Source of the DNA: CAVVSD01 sp963837655
Lineage (GTDB): Bacteria; Actinomycetota; Thermoleophilia; Solirubrobacterales; Solirubrobacteraceae
Length of the DNA stretch: 64,000 bases
Direction: 5' to 3'
NCBI GenBank assembly: GCA_963837655.1
Contig: CAWIOK010000005.1
Coordinates: forward strand, 372,001-436,000
Notes under the pieces: model-generated
The model's database searches: none
What the model saw: only the letters and a program-made list of their open reading frames with translations
What the model was told of the DNA's origin: nothing
Shown: one piece after another, positions 16,889 through 24,374 of the stretch
How the letters are laid out: each line of letters opens with the position of its first letter
Position numbering within the stretch: position 1 is the first letter of the stretch
Program-made: the position numbers and the translations under genes

Positions 16889-17230
16889 ATGGATCCCAAC
16901 TGCCCTGTCTGCGCGACCGCCGAGATCGTCTGCGGCAAGTGGACGCTCCTGCTCGTGCGCGACCTCTCTGAGGGGAACTCGCGCTTCTGCGAGCTCGAGC
17001 GCTCGCTCGCCGGGATCAGCCCACGCACACTCTCGCTGCGCCTCCGGGCGCTCGAGGAGGAGGGGATCGTGCGGCGCACCACGTACGCCGAGGTCCCGCC
17101 CCGTGTCGAGTACGCGCTGACCGAGAAGGGCGAGGCGCTGTTGCCGATCATCGAGTCGATGCGCGACTACGGCGAGATGTGGCTCGGCGCCGAGTGCGCG
17201 ACCGAGCCTGCGGCAGTCGCAGCCGCGTAG
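16889..17230 (+). CDS. HxlR-family transcriptional regulator
   Basis: A 113-residue winged-helix protein. HxlR features are the CPVCATAEIVCGKWTLLLVRDL opening (5-26 region) and SRFCELERSLAGISPRTLSLRLRALEEEGIV, followed by the wing with YALTEKGEALLPI. Cys5, Cys8 and Cys15 cluster at the N-terminus, where thiol- or quinone-sensing members carry reactive cysteines, so redox sensing is plausible but unproven. A near-palindrome lies immediately upstream. A Fur-type gene starts 10 bases after its stop. Confidence 0.88.
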   Translation: MDPNCPVCATAEIVCGKWTLLLVRDLSEGNSRFCELERSLAGISPRTLSLRLRALEEEGIVRRTTYAEVPPRVEYALTEKGEALLPIIESMRDYGEMWLGAECATEPAAVAAA

Positions 17231-17240
17231 CCTCTCCGGC

Positions 17241-17681
17241 GTGGCCGAGGATCCCTGCGACCGCGAGTGGCTGGAGCACACCGATGCCGTCCTGCGTGGC
17301 GCCGGGCTCCGGGCGACCGCCGGCCGCAGCGCCGTGGTCGAGCACCTCGCGCGGCAGCGCTGCCTGGTGACCGCGCAGGAGATCGTGGACGCGCTGCGCG
17401 GCGACGAGCACCTGTCCGCGAGCACTGCGACCGTCTACCGCGCGCTGGAGACCCTGCACGAGTTCGGTCTCGTGCGCCGCTTCGACGCCGGTGAGGGCGT
17501 CGCCCGCTACGAGCCCGTCGACCCGTCCGGCGACCACCATCACCACGTCGTCTACGACGACGGGTCGGTGGAGGCGTTCTCCGACGGGGAGCTGGAGGCG
17601 GCCTTCGAGGGCCTCGCCGACCGGCTCGGCCTGGACCTCACCGGGCACGACGTGATCCTCCGGGCGCGCCGGCGCTCCTGA
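17241..17681 (+). CDS. Fur-family metal regulator lacking the CxxC zinc motifs
   Basis: A 146-residue Fur/PerR/Zur-like protein. The winged helix covers about 12-85 (RATAGRSAVVEHL, then SASTATVYRALETLHEFGLVRR). The dimerisation domain starts with the histidine-rich HHHH (99-102). Where most family members continue with C-x2-C, the sequence reads YDDG, and no other CxxC occurs, so the structural zinc site is missing. Metal identity cannot be called. The GTG start follows the HxlR-type gene by 10 bases, suggesting co-transcription. Confidence 0.83.
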   Translation: MAEDPCDREWLEHTDAVLRGAGLRATAGRSAVVEHLARQRCLVTAQEIVDALRGDEHLSASTATVYRALETLHEFGLVRRFDAGEGVARYEPVDPSGDHHHHVVYDDGSVEAFSDGELEAAFEGLADRLGLDLTGHDVILRARRRS

Positions 17682-17789
17682 GCTCCGCGCCACCGTGCGC
17701 GGTCGCCTCGGCCGCGTCCGGACAGCTCATCGAGGGCGGACGAGGCGGTGCGAAGGTGGGGTCCTGAGCGCTCGCGTGGCACTCTGGCG

Positions 17790-17836
17790 ATCCGTGCTGA
17801 GTAGGTGTCGCTATCCGAGACTCAGTCAGCACGGAT
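17790..17836. repeat. 11-bp perfect inverted repeat with a 25-base loop
   Basis: ATCCGTGCTGA and its exact complement flank 25 bases, in the 250-base gap between the Fur-type gene and the HIT gene. Inside it, CTGAGT/ACTCAG offers an alternative pairing. It may be the terminator of these two convergent genes or a dispersed hairpin element; compare 59137-59203. The rest of the gap shows no gene that I can support. Confidence 0.6.
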
Positions 17837-17933
17837 TGATGCGAGTGGCGCGTCGCCGCTCACGCCGACCGGCCGCTGCGGCCGAGCACCCATCACCCGC
17901 GTTCACCAAGACCACAGGCACGACAGCCAGCTG

Positions 17934-18326
17934 CTAGCCCAGCGCCCCCCGCACCTTCTCCGCCATCGCCGCGAGATCGTCCTGCTCCGCAGCCGTTGCG
18001 CGGCGGAAGTCCAGGTCGCCGACGTCGTCGATCGGGACCAGGTGCAGGTGCGCGTGCGGCACCTCGACGCCGACCACCGCGCACCCGACGCGCGCCGCGC
18101 CGGTCACGGCCCGGATCGCGTTCGCGACCGGCTTCGCGAAGACCATGAGGTCCGCGAGCATGTCGTCGGGGAGGTCGAAGAAGTGGTCGATCTCGTCCTT
18201 CGGGATCACCAGGGAGTGGCCCGGGCGGATCGGGCGCACGTCGAGGAAGGCGAGGAACCGGTCGTCCTCCCGCAGTCGGTGGGCCGGGATCTCGCCGGCC
18301 ACGATGCGGCTGAAGATGCTGGGCAC
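17934..18326 (-). CDS. HIT-family nucleotide hydrolase
   Basis: HIT proteins hydrolyse or transfer nucleotides from AMP- or ADP-linked compounds. The 130 residues include the histidine triad H91-A-H93-L-H95 in VPHAHLHLVP and the upstream FLDVRPIRPGHSLVIPK block typical of the Hint/Fhit-like branch. The GTG start (VPSIFSRIV, the normal beginning of this family) follows a TACCCT hexamer by 6 bases, so it is probably leaderless. Confidence 0.92.
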   Translation of the reverse strand: MPSIFSRIVAGEIPAHRLREDDRFLAFLDVRPIRPGHSLVIPKDEIDHFFDLPDDMLADLMVFAKPVANAIRAVTGAARVGCAVVGVEVPHAHLHLVPIDDVGDLDFRRATAAEQDDLAAMAEKVRGALG

Positions 18327-18332
18327 GCGCGG

Positions 18333-18338
18333 AGGGTA
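18333..18338 (-). promoter_or_regulatory. Putative -10 (TACCCT) for the HIT gene
   Basis: TACCCT is 6 bases before the GTG on the minus strand, with no ribosome site between. Confidence 0.45.
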
Positions 18339-18411
18339 TCCCGGCGCGCCGCGGGCGAGGTCATGCAGGTGCGGTGCACAACTCATGGACGTGACACGGT
18401 TTGTCGAAGAC

Positions 18412-19854
18412 ATGGCCGTGCAGGACAAAGTCACCCGACGCCGACTGCTCGAGCTGGCCGCTGTGGCCGGCGCGGGCGGCGTGCTCCTGCGCGATGCAGC
18501 CCCCGCGTTCGGCGCCACGAGGCGCGGCCTCAGCGCGGAGAGCGTCCGCATCGGGCTCGCGCCGCACGGTGCCGTCGCCGCCGGCGGCTGGTCGACGAGC
18601 CGCGTCCTTCGCGCGCCCCGGCGCGTCTCCCTGGCCGGCGTGGCCTGGGACACGGGCACCGGGCCCGCGGCCGCTGAGCTGCGTGGGCGCCGTCGCGGCG
18701 GGGCGTGGACCCGCTGGGTGCACCTGCACGCCGGCGACCACGCCCCGGACGGCGAGACCGCCCGCCGCGCCACCGACCCCGTGTGGCTGGGCAAGGCCGA
18801 CGAGCTGCAGGTCCGCGTTCGCGGCGCGCTGAGCGGCCTGCACGTCCACGCGGTGGGCGTCGACGGGAAGGGCGAGCCGGTCGCGAAGGTCGCCCAGACC
18901 GCTGCGCCGTTCCCGATCACCCCGCGCGCCGCCTGGGGCGCGGACACGATCCCGCCGCGCTCGGCGCCCGGCTACGGCGCGGTCCAGATGGCGTTCGTGC
19001 ACCACACGGTCAGCGCGAACGAGTACGGGCCCGCCGACTCCCCGGGGATCGTGCTCGGCATCTGCCGCTACCACCGCGACGCGAACGGCTGGAACGACAT
19101 CGGCTACAACTTCCTCGTCGACCGTTTCGGGCAGGTGTTCGAGGGTCGCGCAGGGGGCGTCGACCAGGCCGTCATCGGCGCGCAGGCGCAGGGCTACAAC
19201 TCCAACAGCACGGGCGTCGCCGTCATCGGCACCCACGAGTCGGTGCCGGTGGGGGACATGACGCTCGGGGCCCTGGCGATCCTCATCGGCTGGAAGCTCG
19301 CGCTGCACGGCGTGACGCCGACCGGGCCGATCACGCTGCAGTCCGCGGGCGGATCGCTCAACCGGTATCCGTCCGGGACGCCGGTGACGTTCGAGCGCAT
19401 CTCCGGGCACCGCGACGGCGACGAGACCTCGTGCCCCGGCACGGCGCTGTACGCGCAGTTGCCCGCGCTGCGCGTCGCTGCGCAGCGCGTCGCACCGCCG
19501 CCCTCTGCGACGCCGCCCACACCGCCGATCGCACGCTCCGTGGCACCGGTCGTCACGGCGACGGCGGCGACGAAGCGGATCCGCGCCGGCAACAGCATCC
19601 TGCTGAGCGGGAAGACCGATCAGACCGGACCGGTGGAGGTCGTGGTCGAGCGCGCCGGCGGGACGAACCGGTTCAAGTTCCAGCGGCGCGTGAAGATGAC
19701 CGTGCGCAGCGGCAGGTACAGCGGCCGGATCCGCCTGCGGAAGCCGGGGCTGTACCGCTTCACCGCCAAGGCGGGGGACACCGGGCGCTCGCCGCAGGTG
19801 TTCGTCCGCGCGGTCCGTCGCACGACGGACAGCGGCGGCCTCGCGCCGGTGTAG
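18412..19854 (+). CDS. Tat-exported N-acetylmuramoyl-L-alanine amidase (PGRP/amidase_2 type)
   Basis: The protein cuts the amide bond between muramic acid and the stem peptide of peptidoglycan outside the cell. Its 480 residues start with a twin-arginine signal (TRRRLLELAAVAGAGG, RR at 9-11). A beta-rich region (40-160) precedes the PGRP-type amidase domain (about 166-345). Zinc-site candidates are His198 in FVHHTVSANEY, His333 and Cys341 in SGHRDGDETSCPG; Tyr232 is also in place. A proline linker and a C-terminal Ig-like domain (about 375-468) may bind the wall. An ATG nine codons upstream is an alternative start. Confidence 0.88.
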   Translation: MAVQDKVTRRRLLELAAVAGAGGVLLRDAAPAFGATRRGLSAESVRIGLAPHGAVAAGGWSTSRVLRAPRRVSLAGVAWDTGTGPAAAELRGRRRGGAWTRWVHLHAGDHAPDGETARRATDPVWLGKADELQVRVRGALSGLHVHAVGVDGKGEPVAKVAQTAAPFPITPRAAWGADTIPPRSAPGYGAVQMAFVHHTVSANEYGPADSPGIVLGICRYHRDANGWNDIGYNFLVDRFGQVFEGRAGGVDQAVIGAQAQGYNSNSTGVAVIGTHESVPVGDMTLGALAILIGWKLALHGVTPTGPITLQSAGGSLNRYPSGTPVTFERISGHRDGDETSCPGTALYAQLPALRVAAQRVAPPPSATPPTPPIARSVAPVVTATAATKRIRAGNSILLSGKTDQTGPVEVVVERAGGTNRFKFQRRVKMTVRSGRYSGRIRLRKPGLYRFTAKAGDTGRSPQVFVRAVRRTTDSGGLAPV

Positions 19855-19875
19855 CCCGCGGCCCGTCGCGACGCG

Positions 19876-19881
19876 TAGGCT
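19876..19881 (+). promoter_or_regulatory. Putative -10 (TAGGCT) for the CDF gene at 19888
   Basis: TAGGCT lies 6 bases before the GTG start; no ribosome site is visible. Confidence 0.5.
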
Positions 19882-19887
19882 CGGACG

Positions 19888-20826
19888 GTGCACGATCACG
19901 AGCACGACCACGGCGGCCACGCACACGGCCGGATCGATCCGGACGCCGATCGCCGCTGGCTCTGGATCGCGCTGGGGCTCATCGCGAGCTTCATGGTCGT
20001 CGAGGTCGTGGCCGGCATCGTCGCCGGGTCGCTGGCCCTGCTCTCCGACGCGGCCCACATGGTCACCGACGCCGGTGCCCTCGGCCTCGCGCTCGTCGCG
20101 GCGGCGCTGGCCGCGAAGCCCGCGCGGGGCGCGTTCACGTTCGGCCTCGGCCGCGCCGAGGTCCTGAGCGCTCAGATCAACGGCGCCGCCCTGCTCGTCC
20201 TGGCCGGCGTGCTCGCCGTGAGCGCGATCGGCCGCCTGGCGGACCCGCCCGACGTCGAGGGCGGGATCGTCATCGTGATCGGCGCGGCGGGCGCCGTCGT
20301 CAACATCGGGGCCGCCTGGTCGCTGTCGCGCGCGGAGCGCCGCAGCCTGAACGTGGAGGGCGCACGCGCCCACGTGCTCGCCGACCTCTTCGGATCGATC
20401 GCCTCGGTGATCGCCGGTGTGGTCATCGTCGTCGCGGGCTGGCGCCTGGCCGACCCCATCGCCGCGCTGTTCGTCGTCGCCCTCATGCTCCGGTCGGGGT
20501 GGCGTCTGCTGCGCGACTCCGCGCGCGTGCTGCTGGAGGGCGCCCCGGCGGGCATCGATCCCGAGAGCGTCGGGCGTGCCCTCGCGTCGCAGCCCGGCGT
20601 CGTGGAGGTGCACGATCTGCACCTGTGGGAGGTCACGACGGGCTTCCCGGCGCTTGCGGCGCACGTCGTCGTCGCCCCCGATGAGGACTGCCACGGGCGC
20701 CGCAGGGAGCTGCAGTCGCTGCTGCGCGATCGCTTCGACATCGACCACGTCACGCTGCAGGTCGACCACGCGACCGACCGCGAGCGGCTCCTGCAGATCG
20801 AGAGCGGCTCCTTCCGCCAACATTGA
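19888..20826 (+). CDS. Cation diffusion facilitator, probable zinc exporter (CzcD/ZitB-like)
   Basis: A six-helix proton-coupled metal exporter of 312 residues. The N-terminus is histidine-rich (VHDHEHDHGGHAHG). The transport site is the HxxxD type expected for zinc: His57 and Asp61 in helix 2 (SDAAHMVTD) and His162 and Asp166 in helix 5 (AHVLAD). A cytoplasmic domain of about 85 residues follows (VVEVHDLHLWEVTTG). The GTG start is leaderless-like. The next gene begins within or just after its stop. Confidence 0.9.
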   Translation: MHDHEHDHGGHAHGRIDPDADRRWLWIALGLIASFMVVEVVAGIVAGSLALLSDAAHMVTDAGALGLALVAAALAAKPARGAFTFGLGRAEVLSAQINGAALLVLAGVLAVSAIGRLADPPDVEGGIVIVIGAAGAVVNIGAAWSLSRAERRSLNVEGARAHVLADLFGSIASVIAGVVIVVAGWRLADPIAALFVVALMLRSGWRLLRDSARVLLEGAPAGIDPESVGRALASQPGVVEVHDLHLWEVTTGFPALAAHVVVAPDEDCHGRRRELQSLLRDRFDIDHVTLQVDHATDRERLLQIESGSFRQH

Positions 20827-20882
20827 CAGCGCGCTTGCGCGGGCAGGAGCGGGGCGCCCCGGCGGCGAACCGGCCTGTGCCG

Positions 20883-22127
20883 ATGCGCCACCGCAACCTG
20901 CACACCGCGCTCGCGAGCTTCGCCGAGGAGGCCGCCTGGCAGCTGGCCTCCGTCATCGCAGACGGCGTCGAGGTCCCGTTCGAGGTCGTCGAGGAGCGGG
21001 GCCGCCGTCGCGACACGCCGCTGTACTGCTACCGGCCGCTCACCGACCGGTTCGTCACCGAGCGCGCGAGCCTGCTGACCCGGGTGCCGGCCTACCCGGC
21101 GGCGGTGCGGGCGCTGGAGTACGAGGACGGCGTCGGCGAGTACCTGCGCGCGCAGGGCGAGACGAAGGTCCCGACCGAGCCGCGCAGCCGCGCGGACCTC
21201 ACGCTGCGCGTCTTCGTCTCACGGATCTTCAGCGACGCCGACGAGTTCGTCCTCACGAACGAGCGGTTCGAGCGCGCGTGGCGCGAGCTCGCCGCCGCGC
21301 TGCACGAGGGCGGAGCGGAGTGTGTGGTCGTGGCGCCGCTGCTGGGCGTCTCGCTCGGCTCGCACGAGGTGCCGCTGGGCGACGGCCTGACGCTCATGGA
21401 CGCCGAATCGCTGCAGGACGCGCCGCGCGACGCGATCCGCATCACGGCCGAGCGCGGGGTGCTGGCAGTGGTGGCGCAGCCGGAGCGCCCCGGAGGGCCG
21501 GGCGCCCAGGCGACCGCGGTCAGGCGCCTCGAGCGGATGGTCCGGGCGCTGCGCCTGTTCGACGCCGCGTCCCCGGCACTGGGCGGCGTCGCATGGACGC
21601 GGACCGGCACCGGGCCCTGGGCCGTCACGGGCATGCAGGGCGGCGGACGCGCCCGGGGCCTGCTCGCCGTCGCGCAGACTGCCGAGGACGAGCTGCGGGC
21701 GTTCTGCTCGCTCGTGGACCGGCGCGCCACCCGCACGCCGGAGATCGGCTGGGCTCTGGATCGCTACGCCATGGCCTGCGACCGCGCGGAGCCCCTCGAG
21801 GCGCTCTCGGACATCCTGCTCGCCCTGCGCGCGCTCCTCGAGCCCGAGGGCACGGCGAGCGCCCGGCTCGGCGGGCGCCTCGCGGCGTTGTGCGCCGAGC
21901 CCGGCCGGCACGGCGCCATCGTGTCCGAGGTCGCGCAGGCGGTTGCGCTCGAGCGTTCGGTCATCGGCGGCCTCGCCGGTGGCCCGGAGGGCACCGAGGC
22001 GCTCGTGACCCGCGTGGGCGACCACCTCCGCGCGCTGCTGCGCGACGTCCTCTGCGGGCACCTCGACGCGGACCTGCGCGGGCTAGCCGACCGGCTCGTC
22101 GCGCAGGCAGCGCTCGAGACGAGCTAG
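20883..22127 (+). CDS. Hypothetical protein, about 414 aa
   Basis: No family recognised. The protein is soluble and rich in Ala, Arg and Glu. Visible features include RNLHTALASFAEEAAWQLASVIADG near the start, a middle section with CVVVAPLLGVSLGSHEVPLGDGL, and a helical C-terminal half. The repeated LRALL/LVDRR patterns resemble helical-bundle proteins. A TTG at 20823 overlapping the CDF stop would add 20 residues. It converges on the ArsA operon with a 45-base overlap of coding sequence, an unusually long antisense 3' overlap. Confidence 0.7.
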   Translation: MRHRNLHTALASFAEEAAWQLASVIADGVEVPFEVVEERGRRRDTPLYCYRPLTDRFVTERASLLTRVPAYPAAVRALEYEDGVGEYLRAQGETKVPTEPRSRADLTLRVFVSRIFSDADEFVLTNERFERAWRELAAALHEGGAECVVVAPLLGVSLGSHEVPLGDGLTLMDAESLQDAPRDAIRITAERGVLAVVAQPERPGGPGAQATAVRRLERMVRALRLFDAASPALGGVAWTRTGTGPWAVTGMQGGGRARGLLAVAQTAEDELRAFCSLVDRRATRTPEIGWALDRYAMACDRAEPLEALSDILLALRALLEPEGTASARLGGRLAALCAEPGRHGAIVSEVAQAVALERSVIGGLAGGPEGTEALVTRVGDHLRALLRDVLCGHLDADLRGLADRLVAQAALETS

Positions 22128-23159
22128 CCCCTCGAGGTCGTACACGTCGTGGTCCAGGAGCGGGACCAGGACGGGGTCGTCGACGCCCAGCTCGCGCTTG
22201 ATGTGCTCGATCGCCTCGGCGTCGCGGCGCGCCAGCACCTGCACGTCGCCCAGCGTGTCGGCCACCTTGCCGGCGAGGCGCTCGCCGAGCTCCCCGGCGA
22301 GGTCGGCCCGTGCGAGCGCCGGATCGACCACCGGCGGGGCGTGCACGCGATTGACGATGATCCCGCCGAACGGCATGTCCGCCACCCGCAGTCGGTCGCG
22401 GAAGAACAGCGCCTCCTCGACCGGCTCGCGCTCCGGGCTGGTGACGATGAGGAACGTCGTGTCCGGGTCGCCCAGCAGCTCCTTCACGCCTGCCGCGATG
22501 CGGCGGAACCCGCCGATGAGGCCGCTCAACGACCTGAAGAACACCGACAGGTCCTCGAGCAGGTCGATGCCCGTGATCCTGCGCAGCGCGGAGAAGACCA
22601 CGGCGGTCCCGCGCCCGACGACGCGGGCGGCCAGGCCGGTCGGGGCCAGGATCGCCTGCAGCGCGCGGCCGTCGAGGAAGCCCGTGAGGCGATCGGGCGC
22701 ATCGAGGAAGTCCAGGGCGTTGCGCGACGGGGGCGTGTCGAGGACGACCACGTCCCAGCGCGGGTCGCGGTGCAGCTCGTAGAGCTTGGCGACCGCCGTG
22801 AACTCCTGGGACCCGGTCATCGCGCCCGAGAGCTCGCGGTAGATCCGGTTGCCCAGGATGTCGCGGGCGGCCTGCTCGTCGGGCGCGAGGAGCTGGATGA
22901 GCTCGTCGAAGGTCCGTTTCGCGTCGAGCTGCATCGCCCAGAGCTCGCCCTCCAGGCCGGCGCCCTCGACGCGGTGCGGCTCGTTGCCGAGCTCCTCGAG
23001 GCCGAGCGCCGTCGCGAGCCGGCGCGCGGGGTCGATCGTCACGACCGCGACCCGCTGCCCCCTCGCGGCCAGCCCGAGCGCGAGCGCGGCGGAGGTCGTG
23101 GTCTTCCCGACGCCGCCGGACCCGGCGACGATGACGACTCGCTTGCCGGCGAGGTTCAC
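22083..23159 (-). CDS. ArsA/Get3-like P-loop ATPase, second of pair
   Basis: A 358-residue SIMIBI-class ATPase. The P-loop GSGGVGKTT (13-21) has Ser14 where the signature lysine of the deviant Walker A motif is expected. TIDPARRLATALG follows, with DTPPSRNALDFL near 158-169. Together with the next gene upstream it resembles the paired ArsA-like ATPases of mycobacteria (Rv3679/Rv3680), not classical arsenite pumps; no arsB or metalloid-binding cysteine cluster is present. The start overlaps the first ATPase gene as ATGA. Confidence 0.85.
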   Translation of the reverse strand: MNLAGKRVVIVAGSGGVGKTTTSAALALGLAARGQRVAVVTIDPARRLATALGLEELGNEPHRVEGAGLEGELWAMQLDAKRTFDELIQLLAPDEQAARDILGNRIYRELSGAMTGSQEFTAVAKLYELHRDPRWDVVVLDTPPSRNALDFLDAPDRLTGFLDGRALQAILAPTGLAARVVGRGTAVVFSALRRITGIDLLEDLSVFFRSLSGLIGGFRRIAAGVKELLGDPDTTFLIVTSPEREPVEEALFFRDRLRVADMPFGGIIVNRVHAPPVVDPALARADLAGELGERLAGKVADTLGDVQVLARRDAEAIEHIKRELGVDDPVLVPLLDHDVYDLEGLARLERCLRDEPVG

Positions 23160-24064
23160 GTGAGCTGCCCGCCCAGCTCGTCGGCGAGCGCGGCGAGGTC
23201 GGGGACGGCAAGCGCCTGGGCGTGCAGGCGCAGCGGCCGGTGGCCGGTGGCGCGCGTGAGGCGCGCGAGCTGGGCGCGCTGCCTGCGTGCCCGCGCGTGG
23301 GCGTGCAGCGCCCGCTCGATCGCCGGGTGCGGCGGCTGCTCCGCGAGCCGCCGCGCGTCGGCAGGCGTGAAGCGATCGGGGGCCAGCGCGTTGACGACGA
23401 CCGCGTCGAGCTCCGTCGCCAGGCTCTCGCGCAGCGCGACCTGGAGCGCGAGGGTCTCGGTGACCGCCAGCTCCTCGGCGCGGGCGACGGCGACGATCGC
23501 CGTGACGTCGGGGTCACTGAGGGTGGCGTGGATGATCGCGGCCTGGCGTGCGACGGGCCCGGTGTGCGCCGCGCCGGCGAACGCACGCGGCGCGCTGAGC
23601 ACGGCGACGCCGTGGCCCGTGGCCGGCGCGTCGACGATCACGAGGTCGTAGGGCGTCGCCCCCGGGGTGCGCCGATCGAGCTGGGCCAGCTCCCAGAGCT
23701 TGCCGACCGTGAGCAGCTCGCGCAGGCCAGGCGTGGCGGCGGCCAGGAGGCCGAAGAGCCGGCTGCGGTTCAGCAGCCCCGCCGCCGCGGGCGGCAGCTG
23801 GTCGCGGAGGTACTCCTCCATGGCCTGCTCCGGATCGACGGAGACGTGGAAGAGGCCGGGCGCCAGCTCGGTCTCACTGGCACCGTCGCCGACGTGCGCA
23901 GCGTCGAGGACGCCCGCGACGTCGGTCCGCCGAGACACCTCCGCGACCATCGTGCGACACCCTCGCCGGGCGGCCTCCAGCCCGATCGCGGCGGCGACGG
24001 TGGTCTTGCCGACACCGCCCTTGCCGGTCACCACGATGAGCCTGTGAGCGAGTAGACGCTCCAT
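23156..24064 (-). CDS. ArsA/Get3-like P-loop ATPase, first of pair
   Basis: A 302-residue partner ATPase with a complete deviant Walker A, TGKGGVGKTT (13-22, Lys15 and Lys20), and DAPATGHGVAVL near 147-158. Pairs like this probably form heterodimers that couple ATP hydrolysis to an unknown client. It ends on the ATGA shared with the second ATPase. A short palindrome directly precedes its ATG. Confidence 0.85.
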   Translation of the reverse strand: MERLLAHRLIVVTGKGGVGKTTVAAAIGLEAARRGCRTMVAEVSRRTDVAGVLDAAHVGDGASETELAPGLFHVSVDPEQAMEEYLRDQLPPAAAGLLNRSRLFGLLAAATPGLRELLTVGKLWELAQLDRRTPGATPYDLVIVDAPATGHGVAVLSAPRAFAGAAHTGPVARQAAIIHATLSDPDVTAIVAVARAEELAVTETLALQVALRESLATELDAVVVNALAPDRFTPADARRLAEQPPHPAIERALHAHARARRQRAQLARLTRATGHRPLRLHAQALAVPDLAALADELGGQLT

Positions 24065-24081
24065 CTCAGGTCGAGCCTGAG
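24065..24081. promoter_or_regulatory. Palindrome abutting the ArsA operon start
   Basis: CTCAGG and CCTGAG flank five bases, ending right at the ATG of the first ArsA-like gene. It could be an operator or an initiation-site hairpin. Confidence 0.35.
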
Positions 24082-24374
24082 GTATGCAGAACCAACCAGG
24101 CGGTTGGCCGCTCGGCGCGCAGACGCTCGGAGCGGCCCGGAATCTGCGGGTTTTCGGTGGTGTCAGCGCGGGCGGGCATGCAGGGTTTGCGGCGCAAGTG
24201 GGGAAAAGCGCCTCGGAGAACTACGACCGACGGCGCATCCAACCGGCAAGTTCCGTAGCGTTCCACACGCGTGACCCGTGCACTCTGGTCTTGCACCGCC
24301 CTTCCTTCAGTGGCTCCGCGGACGCGGAGCGCGGGGAAGGATCCCCACTATTGCGATCCGAAGGAGGACCCAGC
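24082..24374. other. Untranslated stretch before the LPFTG protein gene
   Basis: I see no gene in these 293 bases. Two hairpins lie near the 3' end: GCTCCGCG/CGCGGAGC (24313-24330) and GGGGA/TCCCC (24333-24346), followed by the strong ribosome site AAGGAGG at 24361. A structured leader is likely. I recognise no riboswitch consensus in it. Confidence 0.5.

Noticed and set aside
17695..17937. Small plus-strand gene between the Fur-type and HIT genes
   Set aside because: The 80-codon frame is basic, low-complexity, lacks a ribosome site or promoter element, and spans the inverted repeat.
20823..20882. TTG start adding 20 residues to the hypothetical protein
   Set aside because: The added stretch is low-complexity and has no ribosome site. 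The ATG at 20883 opens the conserved-looking part. I keep it only as an alternative.
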